Shown here: piece by piece, positions 34,818-43,736 of the stretch
Layout of the letters: each line of letters starts with the position of its first letter
Numbering within the stretch: the first letter of the stretch is position 1
Source of the DNA: an uncultured Acidobacteriia bacterium
GTDB lineage: Bacteria > Acidobacteriota > Terriglobia > Bryobacterales > Bryobacteraceae
Length of the DNA: 64,000 bases
Assembly: GCA_903851195.1 (NCBI GenBank)
Contig: CAINNJ010000007.1
Location: 1-64,000 of the forward strand
Direction of reading: 5' to 3'
Notes under the pieces: model-generated
The model's database searches: none
What the model was told of the DNA's origin: nothing
Seen by the model: only the letters and a program-made list of their open reading frames with translations
Made by a program: the position numbers and the translations under genes

Positions 34818-35266
34818 CATCTCACGTTGCCGTCGATTTTGTCGCCTGGAACAAGCAGGGCGACCTTATTTTGCTGGCTGAGGCGAAGAGCAGGCATGGC
34901 GCCGCGGAGAACTGGGCCGCGCGTCTGCGCGGGAACATGATTGCGCACCGGGCTCTGCCTCGTGCGCATTATTTTTTGATCGCAACCCCGGCGCTGGTGT
35001 ATTTGTGGAACCAGGAAGGTTCCCGAGCGGGTGCCCCGGCCGACTTCGCGATCGATGCAGTCAGCGTGTTCACGCCTTATTTCCGGAAGTTTAACCAGGA
35101 ACCGTCGGATATTGGGCCGGAGGAATTCAGGCTTCTGGTCCTGGCGTGGTTGACCGGTATCGCACGGCCGGGCGGCCAGAAAGTAGCCGAGAGCGCGGAG
35201 CCTTGGCTCGCTGAGCTTACCGGATCGCTGCAGAATGCATTTGTTGCCATGAACGTGTGCGGTTGA
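34811..35266 (+). CDS. PD-(D/E)XK-nuclease-like solitary protein
   Basis: A 151-residue protein whose start, VAVDFVAWNKQGDLILLAEAKSR, carries Asp9 and the Glu24-Ala-Lys26 dyad of the PD-(D/E)XK fold, as in restriction-endonuclease-like and XisH-like proteins. The rest (HYFLIATPALVYLWNQEG, FTPYFRKFN) fits the later strands of that fold. It has no methylase or helicase partner, so it is not a complete restriction system. Its start codon lies in a 10-bp hairpin. The family is inferred from motif and fold only. Confidence 0.55.
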   Translation: MPPSHVAVDFVAWNKQGDLILLAEAKSRHGAAENWAARLRGNMIAHRALPRAHYFLIATPALVYLWNQEGSRAGAPADFAIDAVSVFTPYFRKFNQEPSDIGPEEFRLLVLAWLTGIARPGGQKVAESAEPWLAELTGSLQNAFVAMNVCG

Positions 35267-35309
35267 AATAACCCGCGCAGGGCGCTTCGAATAGAATAGA
35301 GCCAAAAGC

Positions 35310-37694
35310 GTGCGGCTGATACCTGCCATTGCGATTCTCGTCCCCCTTGCCGCTTCGGCGGATACCGGAGTGCAGCAACTTCTTACGTCGCGGTGCCAGA
35401 ACTGTCATAACGACCAGACGCGGAGCGGCGGTCTGTCTCTGATGTCCGCGGCGGCGATGCGGAAGGGCGGGGCGCGCGGGCCGGCGGTGGTGCCGGGCAA
35501 GCCCGGGCAGAGTCTGCTTTACAAGCTGGTCACGGATGGCACGCCTCGCATGCCTCGCGAGGGGGAACCGCTGAGTGTGGCGGAGATCCGGAGTGTACGG
35601 GAGTGGATCGAGGCGGGCGCGCCGTGGACGGAGGCGAATCAGTGGTGGTCTCTGCAGCCTTTGCGGACGTCGTTTTCGCCCGGGGCTTCGATCGATCGCT
35701 TTGTTCTCGACAAGCTGAAGGAGAAGGGGCTGCGGCCGTCTCCGGAGGCGGACCGTCGGACGCTGATCCGGCGGGTGACTTACGATCTCCACGGGTTGCC
35801 GCCTACGCCGGAAGAGGTCACGGCTTTCGTGACGGATGCCGCGCCGGGGGCTTATGAGCGGCTGGTAGATCGTCTGCTGGCGTCGCCGCGATACGGGGAG
35901 CGCTGGGGGCGGCACTGGCTGGATGTGGTGCACTACGGCGAGTCGCACGGGTACGACAAAGACAAGCCGCGGCGGAATGCGTGGCCGTATCGGGATTACG
36001 TCATCAAATCCTTCAATGACGATAAGCCGTATGCGCGGTTCGTGCAGGAGCAGCTTGCGGGAGACGCGCTGTTTCCGGACGATCCGAACGCGACGGTGGC
36101 ACTGGGCTTTATCGCGGCGGGGCCGTGGGATTACGTGGGGCAGGCGGAGTTGCGGGAGGGCACGACCGATAAGAACCTGACGCGGGTGCTGGATCGCGAC
36201 GATATGGTGACCGTGACGATGTCCGCGTTCACGAGCATGACGGCGCATTGCGCGCGGTGCCATGACCATAAGTTCGATCCGATCAGCCAGGCGGATTATT
36301 ACAACCTGCAAGCGGTGTTCGCGGGGGTGGATCGCGCGGAGCGGCCGGTGGATGCGGATCCGGCGGTGTTCCGGCAGCGAAAGGCGCTGTTGGCGAAGCG
36401 GCGGGAGTTGGTGATCGCGCTGCGGCCGCTGGAAGATGCGATGGGCGAGGTGAGCACGCCGGAGATCGTGCAACTCGACAAGCAACTGGCCGAGTGGAAA
36501 CAGGTGAGCGCCACGGATCCGGCGAAGCGTCCGGCGGAGATCAATGAGAAGATCGCCGCGGCCACGGCGCGCCGGAAAGAGATGGTGCGCGCGGCGGCGC
36601 CCGCGCCGATGCTGGCGGAGATAGCGCGGCTGCAGGCGGAGATCGGCCGTGTGGACGCGGAGCTGAAGGCGCTGCCGAAGCCGCAGATGGTGTACGCGGC
36701 GGCCAGTTACTTCGACCCGATCGGGACGTTTCGTTTTGCGCCCACGCCACGGCCGGTGAATTTGTTGATCCGGGGCAGTGTGGAGGCTCCGGGGCCTCCG
36801 GCGACGCCGGGCGCGCTGTCGGCCGTGCCAGGGCTGCAGGCTTTGTTCAAAGTGGACGCGGAGGCGGAGCGGCGCGCGGCACTGGCGCACTGGATTACGG
36901 CGCCGGAGAACATGCTCACGTGGCGGTCCATCGTGAACCGGGTCTGGCATTATCACTTCGGCGCGGGGATTGTGGACAGTCCGAACGATTTCGGTCATAT
37001 GGGCTCGCTGCCGACACATCCGGAGTTATTGGACTGGCTGGCGGTGCAGTTCCGGGAAAGCGGCGGGTCGTTCAAGAAGCTGCACAAGCTGATCGTGATG
37101 AGCGCGGCTTACCGGCAGAATTCGGCCGATAATGCGGAGAATTCGCGCATCGACGCGGATAACCGGTATTTGTGGCGGGCGAACCGGCAGCGCCTCGATG
37201 CGGAGTCGATCCGGGATTCGATTCTGGCGGTGAACGGGCGGCTGGATTCCACGATGGGCGGGCCGTCGGTGGAGCAGTTTTTCTTTAAAGACGATCACTC
37301 GCCGATTTACGATTATTCGCGTTTCGATCCCGACGCGCCGGGGAATTATCGGCGCAGCGTTTACCGGTTCCTGGTGCGGAGCGTGCCGGATCCTTTGATG
37401 GAACGATTCGATTGTCCGGACGTTTCCATGATCACGGCGAAGCGCACCACCACCATCACGGCGATTCAGGCTCTGGCGCTGATGAATAATCCGTTCGTGC
37501 TGAAGCAGGCGGAGCATCTGGCGGAGCGGGTGCAATCGGTCGGCGGCACGGTGGAGGCGGCGTACCGGCTGGTGCTGCAGCGCGAGCCGTCGGCGACCGA
37601 GGCGGCGACGCTGAACGCCTATCTGAAGCGCGAGGGCCTGCCGAACCTGTGCCGGCTGCTGCTGAATACCAATGAATTTCTTTTCGTGGATTAA
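35310..37694 (+). CDS. PSD1 / planctomycete cytochrome-C domain protein, module D
   Basis: A 794-residue exported protein. PSCyt1 contains CQNCH (about residue 29) and RSGGLSLMS; PSCyt2/DUF1549 carries RWGRHWLDVVHYGESHGY and a second CxxCH (HCARCHDHKFDP); PSD1/DUF1553 follows (VNRVWHYHFGAGIVDSPND). Between the two halves is a charged, coiled-coil-like segment (about residues 360-460), where module A has its LamG domain. The start is at 35310. The DUF1501 gene follows after 3 bp, then two more genes with almost no spacing, so this module forms a four-gene operon. Confidence 0.9.
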   Translation: MRLIPAIAILVPLAASADTGVQQLLTSRCQNCHNDQTRSGGLSLMSAAAMRKGGARGPAVVPGKPGQSLLYKLVTDGTPRMPREGEPLSVAEIRSVREWIEAGAPWTEANQWWSLQPLRTSFSPGASIDRFVLDKLKEKGLRPSPEADRRTLIRRVTYDLHGLPPTPEEVTAFVTDAAPGAYERLVDRLLASPRYGERWGRHWLDVVHYGESHGYDKDKPRRNAWPYRDYVIKSFNDDKPYARFVQEQLAGDALFPDDPNATVALGFIAAGPWDYVGQAELREGTTDKNLTRVLDRDDMVTVTMSAFTSMTAHCARCHDHKFDPISQADYYNLQAVFAGVDRAERPVDADPAVFRQRKALLAKRRELVIALRPLEDAMGEVSTPEIVQLDKQLAEWKQVSATDPAKRPAEINEKIAAATARRKEMVRAAAPAPMLAEIARLQAEIGRVDAELKALPKPQMVYAAASYFDPIGTFRFAPTPRPVNLLIRGSVEAPGPPATPGALSAVPGLQALFKVDAEAERRAALAHWITAPENMLTWRSIVNRVWHYHFGAGIVDSPNDFGHMGSLPTHPELLDWLAVQFRESGGSFKKLHKLIVMSAAYRQNSADNAENSRIDADNRYLWRANRQRLDAESIRDSILAVNGRLDSTMGGPSVEQFFFKDDHSPIYDYSRFDPDAPGNYRRSVYRFLVRSVPDPLMERFDCPDVSMITAKRTTTITAIQALALMNNPFVLKQAEHLAERVQSVGGTVEAAYRLVLQREPSATEAATLNAYLKREGLPNLCRLLLNTNEFLFVD

Positions 37695-37697
37695 GGG

Positions 37698-39071
37698 ATG
37701 AACAGGCGGGATTTTCTTTGGAATTTCGGCGGCGGGCTGGGCGGAATCGCGCTGGCGAGTATGCTGCAGGCGGAAGGTCTGCATCATCCGGCGAAGGCGA
37801 AGCGCGTGATTCAGCTGTTCATGTCCGGCGCGGCGAGCCAGTGCGACACGTTCGACTACAAGCCGGCGCTGCTGAAGCGCAATGGCGAGAAGTTCGATCC
37901 GGGCGGCAAGGTCGAGTTGTTCCAGAGCGTGCCGGGGGCGGTGATGCAGAGCCCGTGGGCGTGGAAGCAGCGAGGGCAATCCGGCAAGTGGATCTCCGAC
38001 CTGGTGCCGCATATCGCGTCGTGCGCGGACGAACTTGCGTTCGTGCATTCGATGGTCGCGAAGAGCAACGTGCACGGGCCGGCGACATTCATGCAGAACA
38101 GCGGGTTCATCCTGCCGGGATACCCGTCGATGGGCGCGTGGATTTCCTACGCGCTGGGCAGCATGAACCAGAATCTGCCGACGTTCGTGGTGCTGCCGGA
38201 CGCGCGGGGCTTCGCGCCGAACGGGGCAGGGAACTGGACGGCGGGCTTTCTGCCGGCCGCGAGCCAGGGGACGATGATCCGGGCCTCCAGTGCGAATCCG
38301 ATTTACGATCTGTTTCCGCCGAAAAGCGCGCCCTATATTACGCCGGAGAGTGAAGCCGACACGCTGCGGGTGCTGAACGAGGTGAACCGGCAGCATCTGA
38401 CGTCGCACGAAGGCGATTCGCGTCTGGAAGCGCGCATTGCGTCCTATGAGATGGCGGCGCGGTTGCAGTTGAGCGCGCCGGACGTGATGGATATTTCGAA
38501 AGAGACGGCGGTGACGCGGGCGTTGTACGGCGTTGGGGATCCGGTTACGGACGACTTCGGCAGGAACTGTCTGGTTGCCCGGCGCATGCTGGAGCGCGGG
38601 GTGCGTTTCGTGCAGGTGTGGAGCGGGGCGGACAACGGGTTCCCGCGGCGCAACTGGGACAGCCACGAGGATATCGCGAAGGATCACGGCGAGATGGCCG
38701 CGGGCATGGATAAACCGGCGGCGGCGCTGATCAAGGATTTGAAATCGCGCGGGCTGCTGGACGACACGATCGTGTACTGGACGACGGAGTTCGGGCGCAT
38801 GCCCTGCAGTCAGGGCAGCAAGGGGCGAGATCATAATCCGTTTGCGTTTACGTCGTGGTTTGCGGGTGGCGGGTTCAAAGGTGGCGCCAGTTATGGGGCG
38901 AGCGACGAGTGGTCGTACAAGGTGGCGGAGAATCCGGCTTATTGTTACGACGTGCACGCGACGGTGCTGCATCTGCTGGGCATCGACCATAAACGGCTGA
39001 CTTTCCGGCACAACGGGATCGACCGGCGGCTGACCGATGTGTACGGCGAAGTAATTCAGGGGATTATCTAA
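37698..39071 (+). CDS. DUF1501 protein, module D
   Basis: A 457-residue DUF1501 protein with a Tat leader (NRRDFLWNFGGGLGGIALASML). IQLFMSGAASQCDTFDYKP, GQSGKWISDLVPHIA, VQVWSGADNGFPRRNWDSHE, VYWTTEFGRMPCSQGSKGRD and HNPFAFTSWFAGGG mark the family. It follows the PSD1 gene by 3 bp and is 4 bp before a propeller-protein gene. Confidence 0.92.
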   Translation: MNRRDFLWNFGGGLGGIALASMLQAEGLHHPAKAKRVIQLFMSGAASQCDTFDYKPALLKRNGEKFDPGGKVELFQSVPGAVMQSPWAWKQRGQSGKWISDLVPHIASCADELAFVHSMVAKSNVHGPATFMQNSGFILPGYPSMGAWISYALGSMNQNLPTFVVLPDARGFAPNGAGNWTAGFLPAASQGTMIRASSANPIYDLFPPKSAPYITPESEADTLRVLNEVNRQHLTSHEGDSRLEARIASYEMAARLQLSAPDVMDISKETAVTRALYGVGDPVTDDFGRNCLVARRMLERGVRFVQVWSGADNGFPRRNWDSHEDIAKDHGEMAAGMDKPAAALIKDLKSRGLLDDTIVYWTTEFGRMPCSQGSKGRDHNPFAFTSWFAGGGFKGGASYGASDEWSYKVAENPAYCYDVHATVLHLLGIDHKRLTFRHNGIDRRLTDVYGEVIQGII

Positions 39072-39075
39072 GTAA

Positions 39076-40056
39076 ATGCGATGGATTTTGTGGCTGGCTG
39101 CATTGCCGCTCGCGGCGCAGCCCACGCTGTATATTTGCGCCAGCGCCGCCAAGGAGTACGTGGTGGGCGCGAAGTTGCCGCCGAGCGGCCTGTTTCGGAA
39201 CGTGGGCGCGGCGGGGTGGGAGCACCTGGGCTTCAATGTTCCGTTCCTGTTCTCGCTCGATTACGACGGCGGGGATCCGTCGGTGCTCTATCTGGCGGCG
39301 GGGAATGGCCTGATCCGGGCGTCGGACCACGGTCGCAAATGGACGCTGCTGACGGGCAGCGATGTGACGGAACTGCGCGACGTGGCCGTGGACCGGAAGC
39401 AGCCGGGGACGATTTATTTCGGCTACAGCCACGGTATCCGGGTGACGCATGACGGCGGGGCGACGTGGCAGGAGATCGGCGGCACGCTGCACCGGAAGTT
39501 CACGGAGGCGATCCGGGTGGACCGGGCGGCATCCGGCACTTTGCTGATGGGCGGCGAAGAAGGCGTTTTCCGGAGCGAGAATGGCGGCGCGACGTGGCGA
39601 TTGGCGGGCGCGGCGGGATGGCAGGTGATGCACCTGGAGCAATCGCCTCACGAGGCCTGCCTTTGGATGGCGACGACGCAGGGCGGCGGTGTGTTCGTGT
39701 CGCGGGATTGCGGGAAGACGTTCGAGAGCGGCGGGAATGTGGGGGTGGGTCGCACGCTGTACGACGTGGCGTTCGATACCGCTCAGGCGGGGCGAGTCGC
39801 GCTGGCGGGCTGGGGGCCGGGCGTGATGGTTTCCGAGGATGACGGGAAGACCTGGCAGGCGCGCAATGCGGGGTTGCCGCGGACGGATGTGGTGAGTGTC
39901 GCGTTCGATCCGGCTGATGCGGGGCGGTTGTACGCGAGCGTTCATGAAGAGGCGATTTACGTGTCGGAGAATGCGGGGAAGACGTGGGCTGTTTCGGGAA
40001 TCGACGGCAGTTCGGCGCCGCGGATGAAATTCGTTCCGGAAAGCGGCGCGAAATGA
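39076..40056 (+). CDS. Secreted BNR/sortilin-like beta-propeller protein
   Basis: A 326-residue exported protein with a short signal peptide (RWILWLAALPLAAQ). Repeated SxDxGxxW-type motifs (SDHGRKWTLL, THDGGATWQEI, SENGGATWRL, SRDCGKTFES, SEDDGKTWQA, SENAGKTWAV) indicate a BNR/VPS10-type propeller. Such propellers occur in sialidases and in photosystem-assembly and glycoside-binding proteins; without an Arg triad it is likely a binding or scaffold protein. It lies between DUF1501 and the 583-residue protein in one operon. Confidence 0.8.
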   Translation: MRWILWLAALPLAAQPTLYICASAAKEYVVGAKLPPSGLFRNVGAAGWEHLGFNVPFLFSLDYDGGDPSVLYLAAGNGLIRASDHGRKWTLLTGSDVTELRDVAVDRKQPGTIYFGYSHGIRVTHDGGATWQEIGGTLHRKFTEAIRVDRAASGTLLMGGEEGVFRSENGGATWRLAGAAGWQVMHLEQSPHEACLWMATTQGGGVFVSRDCGKTFESGGNVGVGRTLYDVAFDTAQAGRVALAGWGPGVMVSEDDGKTWQARNAGLPRTDVVSVAFDPADAGRLYASVHEEAIYVSENAGKTWAVSGIDGSSAPRMKFVPESGAK

Positions 40057-41804
40057 GAGTGCTGGTTGGTTGGCTGCTGTTCGGGCTGACGCTGAGCGCG
40101 CAGCCCGTGCCTTCGTTCGAGGCACGCAAGATGGCGATGATCGATGCGTACGCGCATTATGCGGGACCGGGCGATCAGGGCTACGGGCAGATCGCGGCGC
40201 GTCTCTGGAAGCATGAAGAGTTGCCGTGGTGTTCGCAAAAGCTGGAACAGTTGCTGGGCGCGGGGCCGAGCGGCGATATGTTCTGGATGTATCCGGTAAC
40301 GGCGATTGCGTATCTGGATCAGGGGCAACTGACGCCATCGGCGCGCGAGGCTTTGCACCGGGCGTGGCGGACTTATATGCCGTATCGCGGGGATACGGAG
40401 AATCATTTCCTGCTGTATTACACGTCGCTCTATCTGATGTCGCAGTTGTGGCCGAATCTGCCGGGCGAGGCGTGGTACACGGGCAAGTCTTCCGCGGCGA
40501 ATCTGGAGGAGGCGCGGCAGTGGATCGAGGGCTGGGTGAAGCTCACGACGACGCGCGGGCAGGGCGAGTACGATTCGCCGCATTATATGGGCGTTTATCT
40601 GCTGCCCATTTCATATCTGGCGGCGTGGGCGAAGGATCCGGCGATGAAGCAGCGGGCGAAGATGATGCTCGATTATCTGATCGCCGATTATGCGCCGGAG
40701 AATCTGGACGGGTTGTATGTGGGCGCGCATGCCCGGGTTTACGAAGATCAGCTGGTCGAGAAGTGGAAGGGTGTTTCGAGCGATTTCGGGTATTTGTGGT
40801 TCGGCGTGGGCCGGCCGATGCCGTTTCCGAATAATTACACACTTTATTATCTGATGGCGAGCGCTTATGAGCCGCCGGAGATTCTGCGGAAGATCGCGAC
40901 GGATCGCAGCCGGCCCTATACGCACTTCGAGCGGAAGCGGACGCGGAACCGGTGGCGGTTCCACGATGACCTGCATGGTCCGGTTTATAAGACGACGTAT
41001 GTGCGGAAAGAGTACGCGGTGAGTTCGGATCAGGGCGGGATTCTGCAGCCGATTCAGGAGCATTCGTGGGATGTGACGTGGTCGGTGCCGGACGCGCGGG
41101 GCGTGCAGAATACGTTGTTCTTTTTGCATCCGTTTTCGTCGGTGCGGGAGTTGCAGACGTATTTTGTGTTTGGTCCGGACAGCGCCGTGGAAGGGGTGGT
41201 GCGTTCGAAGAAGACGTACGATTCGCCGGATAAATTGCTGGGCGGGTCGCCCTATGAGAGTGTTTATCAGGAAGAAGACGCGCTGATCGCGATTTATTCG
41301 ATTCCGCCGGGGACGCGATTTCCGCACATCAACGGATTCTTTTCGAAGGATGCGGGGGAGATTGTGGAGGACGCTTCGGGCTGGATTTTTCTGCGGGGCG
41401 GAGCGTCGGCGTATATTGCCTGCCGTCCGCTGCAGCCTTATGCGTGGAAGCCGTTGGGGGATGGCGGGCGGCGGTTGTTCAGTCCGTATCTGAATAACGG
41501 GGTGATTGTGCAGGTGGCGGCGGCTTCGGAGTATCCGGATCTGGGGGCGTTTGCGGCGGCGATTAAGGGGTTGCCGCTGGAGTTTCGGGTGGATCGGGCG
41601 CCTTCGGTGCGGTTCCGGTCACTGCGGGGGAAGCAGATGAATTTTACTTATGGGACGCCGCCGGTGGATTATTCGAAATGGCCCTTGTTTGGGGGGCCGT
41701 TTGTGGAGGCCGGGGTGGATTCGGAGATGTTGGTTTTGAAGTATCAGGGGATGCGGCGGACGCTGGATTTCCGGAAGCTTACGGTGGTGGATTCGGGGAA
41801 GTAA
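40053..41804 (+). CDS. Secreted 583-residue protein, possible alpha-toroid polysaccharide-acting enzyme
   Basis: ATG 40053 overlaps the preceding stop as ATGA. A signal peptide (VLVGWLLFGLTLSAQ) is followed by an all-helical half with repeated aromatic helices (about residues 30-270; LLYYTSLYLMSQLWPN, GQGEYDSPHYMGVYLLPIS) and a beta-rich second half (about 300-583). This order is seen in heparinase- and alginate-lyase-like enzymes, but I could not identify a catalytic set, so the family is unassigned. Its operon position behind PSD1, DUF1501 and a propeller suggests that all four act on one extracellular substrate. Confidence 0.5.
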   Translation: MRVLVGWLLFGLTLSAQPVPSFEARKMAMIDAYAHYAGPGDQGYGQIAARLWKHEELPWCSQKLEQLLGAGPSGDMFWMYPVTAIAYLDQGQLTPSAREALHRAWRTYMPYRGDTENHFLLYYTSLYLMSQLWPNLPGEAWYTGKSSAANLEEARQWIEGWVKLTTTRGQGEYDSPHYMGVYLLPISYLAAWAKDPAMKQRAKMMLDYLIADYAPENLDGLYVGAHARVYEDQLVEKWKGVSSDFGYLWFGVGRPMPFPNNYTLYYLMASAYEPPEILRKIATDRSRPYTHFERKRTRNRWRFHDDLHGPVYKTTYVRKEYAVSSDQGGILQPIQEHSWDVTWSVPDARGVQNTLFFLHPFSSVRELQTYFVFGPDSAVEGVVRSKKTYDSPDKLLGGSPYESVYQEEDALIAIYSIPPGTRFPHINGFFSKDAGEIVEDASGWIFLRGGASAYIACRPLQPYAWKPLGDGGRRLFSPYLNNGVIVQVAAASEYPDLGAFAAAIKGLPLEFRVDRAPSVRFRSLRGKQMNFTYGTPPVDYSKWPLFGGPFVEAGVDSEMLVLKYQGMRRTLDFRKLTVVDSGK

Positions 41805-41811
41805 GCAATAG

Positions 41812-42852
41812 TCAGAAATCTTCCGCGTCGGCGGCGAGCACCCAGATTCGCTTCAGAGGCAGTTCAGCCCGTATGTCAGAATTCAGATTGTCGTAATGTT
41901 TGAAGAGCTGCGCGATCAGATCATCGGCATCCCATAGTCGCAGATGAAAAAACTGATTGGGGCGCTCACGTTCGACGGAGCTTCGGAAGCCTGCCCATGA
42001 CACGAGAAGTCCCTGCTGCGCTCGCACCGTTTGCATCGTGCCCAGCAACTGGCTGAGGGTCGGATGGTCGACAGGGGTGTCACCGGATTTCACCTGCACA
42101 CAGATTCGGGGCTCCGCGAAACCTAAGGGGCCCGAACCGGCCAGGATATCGATTCCCTTGTCCGGACCTTCGGGGCTTCGATACGTTTTGTATCCCTGTG
42201 CCTGCAAAATCGCCTCTACCAGCCGGGTCAGCCCGTGGCCCGTAAATCGCCGCGTTATCAATCTGGCGATCTGATCCCGGCCAAGCCGGTCGAGATCGAC
42301 GCCCAATTCGTCGCTTAAACTGTCGGTTACTCCCCCTTTTTCATTCTGCAGGAGTGGTACCGGATTCGACGTCCACCCAGATGCAGCCATGAAGCGTACG
42401 CGTTTCTCCGCGTCGTTCCGGCGCACCTGGCAGATGGCCATGACGGCGCCGAAGGAGTAAAGCAAGTCCTGATCGAATTTTGCGCGGGGGACATCAGTGG
42501 CCAGCCAGTTCACGTTACGGGAATGCCGATAGATGGGTTCGGCCGGATCGTATTTGTAGCCGCCGGCGATCTCTCCGATAGCCATCAGGGGATTGTTTTT
42601 CCGTGGCACGACAATCAAATCTCCCGGCTTCATGTCGAGAGCGAAGGCCCAGACCTGGCCAGCCCAGTTGCCCACGCGCCGCGGCGGATCGTCCGGGTAT
42701 GTGGCGGCCATGAGCTTCCGGATATCCTCGTAGCTCTTCGCAACGCTCAGGTCCGCACGAAGTTTATTCCATGTCAGGTAGATTCTGTTCGTCGAGAAAA
42801 ATCTCGCCTCGTGTTCACCGTCTTTGCCCGATCGGACCAGCCATAGCGCCAT
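41812..42852 (-). CDS. Type IV restriction endonuclease: PUA/EVE-like reader plus Mrr catalytic domain
   Basis: A 346-residue protein from ATG 42852. Residues 1-115 (ALWLVRSGKDGEHEARFF, VWAFALDMKPGDLIVVPRK) resemble the EVE/PUA-like reader domains fused to restriction nucleases, which recognise modified bases. After a linker, the C-terminal Mrr-type nuclease domain has GHGLTRLVEAILQAQGY, GIDILAGSG and the catalytic QVKSG. No methylase is present, as expected for a methylation-dependent enzyme. It follows a toxin-antitoxin pair on the same strand, suggesting a small defence patch. Confidence 0.8.
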   Translation of the reverse strand: MALWLVRSGKDGEHEARFFSTNRIYLTWNKLRADLSVAKSYEDIRKLMAATYPDDPPRRVGNWAGQVWAFALDMKPGDLIVVPRKNNPLMAIGEIAGGYKYDPAEPIYRHSRNVNWLATDVPRAKFDQDLLYSFGAVMAICQVRRNDAEKRVRFMAASGWTSNPVPLLQNEKGGVTDSLSDELGVDLDRLGRDQIARLITRRFTGHGLTRLVEAILQAQGYKTYRSPEGPDKGIDILAGSGPLGFAEPRICVQVKSGDTPVDHPTLSQLLGTMQTVRAQQGLLVSWAGFRSSVERERPNQFFHLRLWDADDLIAQLFKHYDNLNSDIRAELPLKRIWVLAADAEDF

Positions 42853-42932
42853 AGTGGGTGTTGGCTGTTTTCGCGGCAATGTTGCTGCATTAAAAAGCCG
42901 AAACCCAGTATTGCATGTGGCGCGGGATCTTT

Positions 42933-43451
42933 TTAGGAAAAAGCAGGACCTTTAGCCGTGTTCAAATCCGATTTTCGTCTGAACGCCAACTGCCTTGCGT
43001 GTTCGAAGAGTTGAGGCGTACATCGGAAGTTCGTTTGGCTGAGTCTGTCAAGGGCTTCGTCCACTTCGATCAGGCCCGACTCCGCCGCTTTCACGATGAT
43101 TCCGAGGGTGCCGGTGGTGAGGATATTCAGCGCTTTCGCAACTTTCGCTCCCTGACGTTCATCGATCAACAGAAGGATCGGACTCCGCTCCAGAGCCAGT
43201 TGAATTGCGTCTCGCTCTCCCGGATCGAGGTCAGCCGCCAACGTCTCGTCCGGGGGCTGTTCCGGTCTGCGCACTTCAACCCACGACGGAAGTTGCTCCG
43301 CCCAGAGTCGAACCACCGCCGGGGTCCCACCCTGGAGCAGTTCAGCGTGAACGGAAGGAGGGATCAGAATTGTTTCAAATAATATCGGAAGGATGTGCTG
43401 AAGGTCGATCTGGACCAGATAGCGGAGGGGCGATGTATCCGCAACGACCAA
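42933..43451 (-). CDS. DUF3368 PIN-like toxin
   Basis: A 172-residue PIN-fold ribonuclease-like toxin. VADTSPLRYLVQID (first catalytic Asp5), PPSVHAELLQGG (Glu), DPGERDAIQLALE (Asp) and LLLIDERQGAKVA (Asp) provide the expected acidic residues. It starts with TTG at 43451, one base after the antitoxin stop. The product should cleave RNA when free of its UPF0175 partner. Confidence 0.82.
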   Translation of the reverse strand: MVVADTSPLRYLVQIDLQHILPILFETILIPPSVHAELLQGGTPAVVRLWAEQLPSWVEVRRPEQPPDETLAADLDPGERDAIQLALERSPILLLIDERQGAKVAKALNILTTGTLGIIVKAAESGLIEVDEALDRLSQTNFRCTPQLFEHARQLAFRRKSDLNTAKGPAFS

Positions 43452-43452
43452 A

Positions 43453-43719
43453 TTAATACCCGCGGGTGACGCCGATCTTCAGGCTGTCGAGGGTGGCAAG
43501 ATCCGCTTCCAGATCATCGGTTCCGTACGCATGATCGTAGATTTGCCGGGCTGCCAGGAACTCCTCGAATTCAAAACGGGAAAAGCCCAGCAACTGGCTC
43601 GATTGAAAATGAGACAGAGCGCCGGAGCGGTAGCCCTGAATTACGAGCGCTTCGAGCGCCTCGCGACCGGGATCCGGGTGGCGGACGATATCCTCCGGCA
43701 GGTCGACCGTGATCTGCAT
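43453..43719 (-). CDS. UPF0175-family antitoxin
   Basis: An 88-residue protein: MQITVDLPEDI, EALVIQGYRSGALSHFQSSQ and LLGFSRFEFEEFLAARQI match the UPF0175 antitoxins that pair with DUF3368 toxins. The N-terminal part contacts DNA and the C-terminal acidic tail neutralises the toxin. ATG 43719 lies 7 bases after a TATTCT element, so it may be leaderless. It lies 17 bp after the permease stop. Confidence 0.85.
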   Translation of the reverse strand: MQITVDLPEDIVRHPDPGREALEALVIQGYRSGALSHFQSSQLLGFSRFEFEEFLAARQIYDHAYGTDDLEADLATLDSLKIGVTRGY

Positions 43720-43725
43720 ACGGCC

Positions 43726-43731
43726 AGAATA
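43726..43731 (-). promoter_or_regulatory. Possible -10 element of the UPF0175 antitoxin gene
   Basis: TATTCT on the minus strand (43731-43726) ends 7 bases before ATG 43719, the same spacing as at the other leaderless genes here. The hexamer 17 bp upstream (GAAAGC) is a poor -35, so this is weak. Confidence 0.35.
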
Positions 43732-43736
43732 GCAAT

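Noticed and set aside
34811-35266. Complete restriction-modification system
   Set aside because: Only a short PD-(D/E)XK-like domain is present; no methyltransferase, specificity or helicase gene lies nearby.
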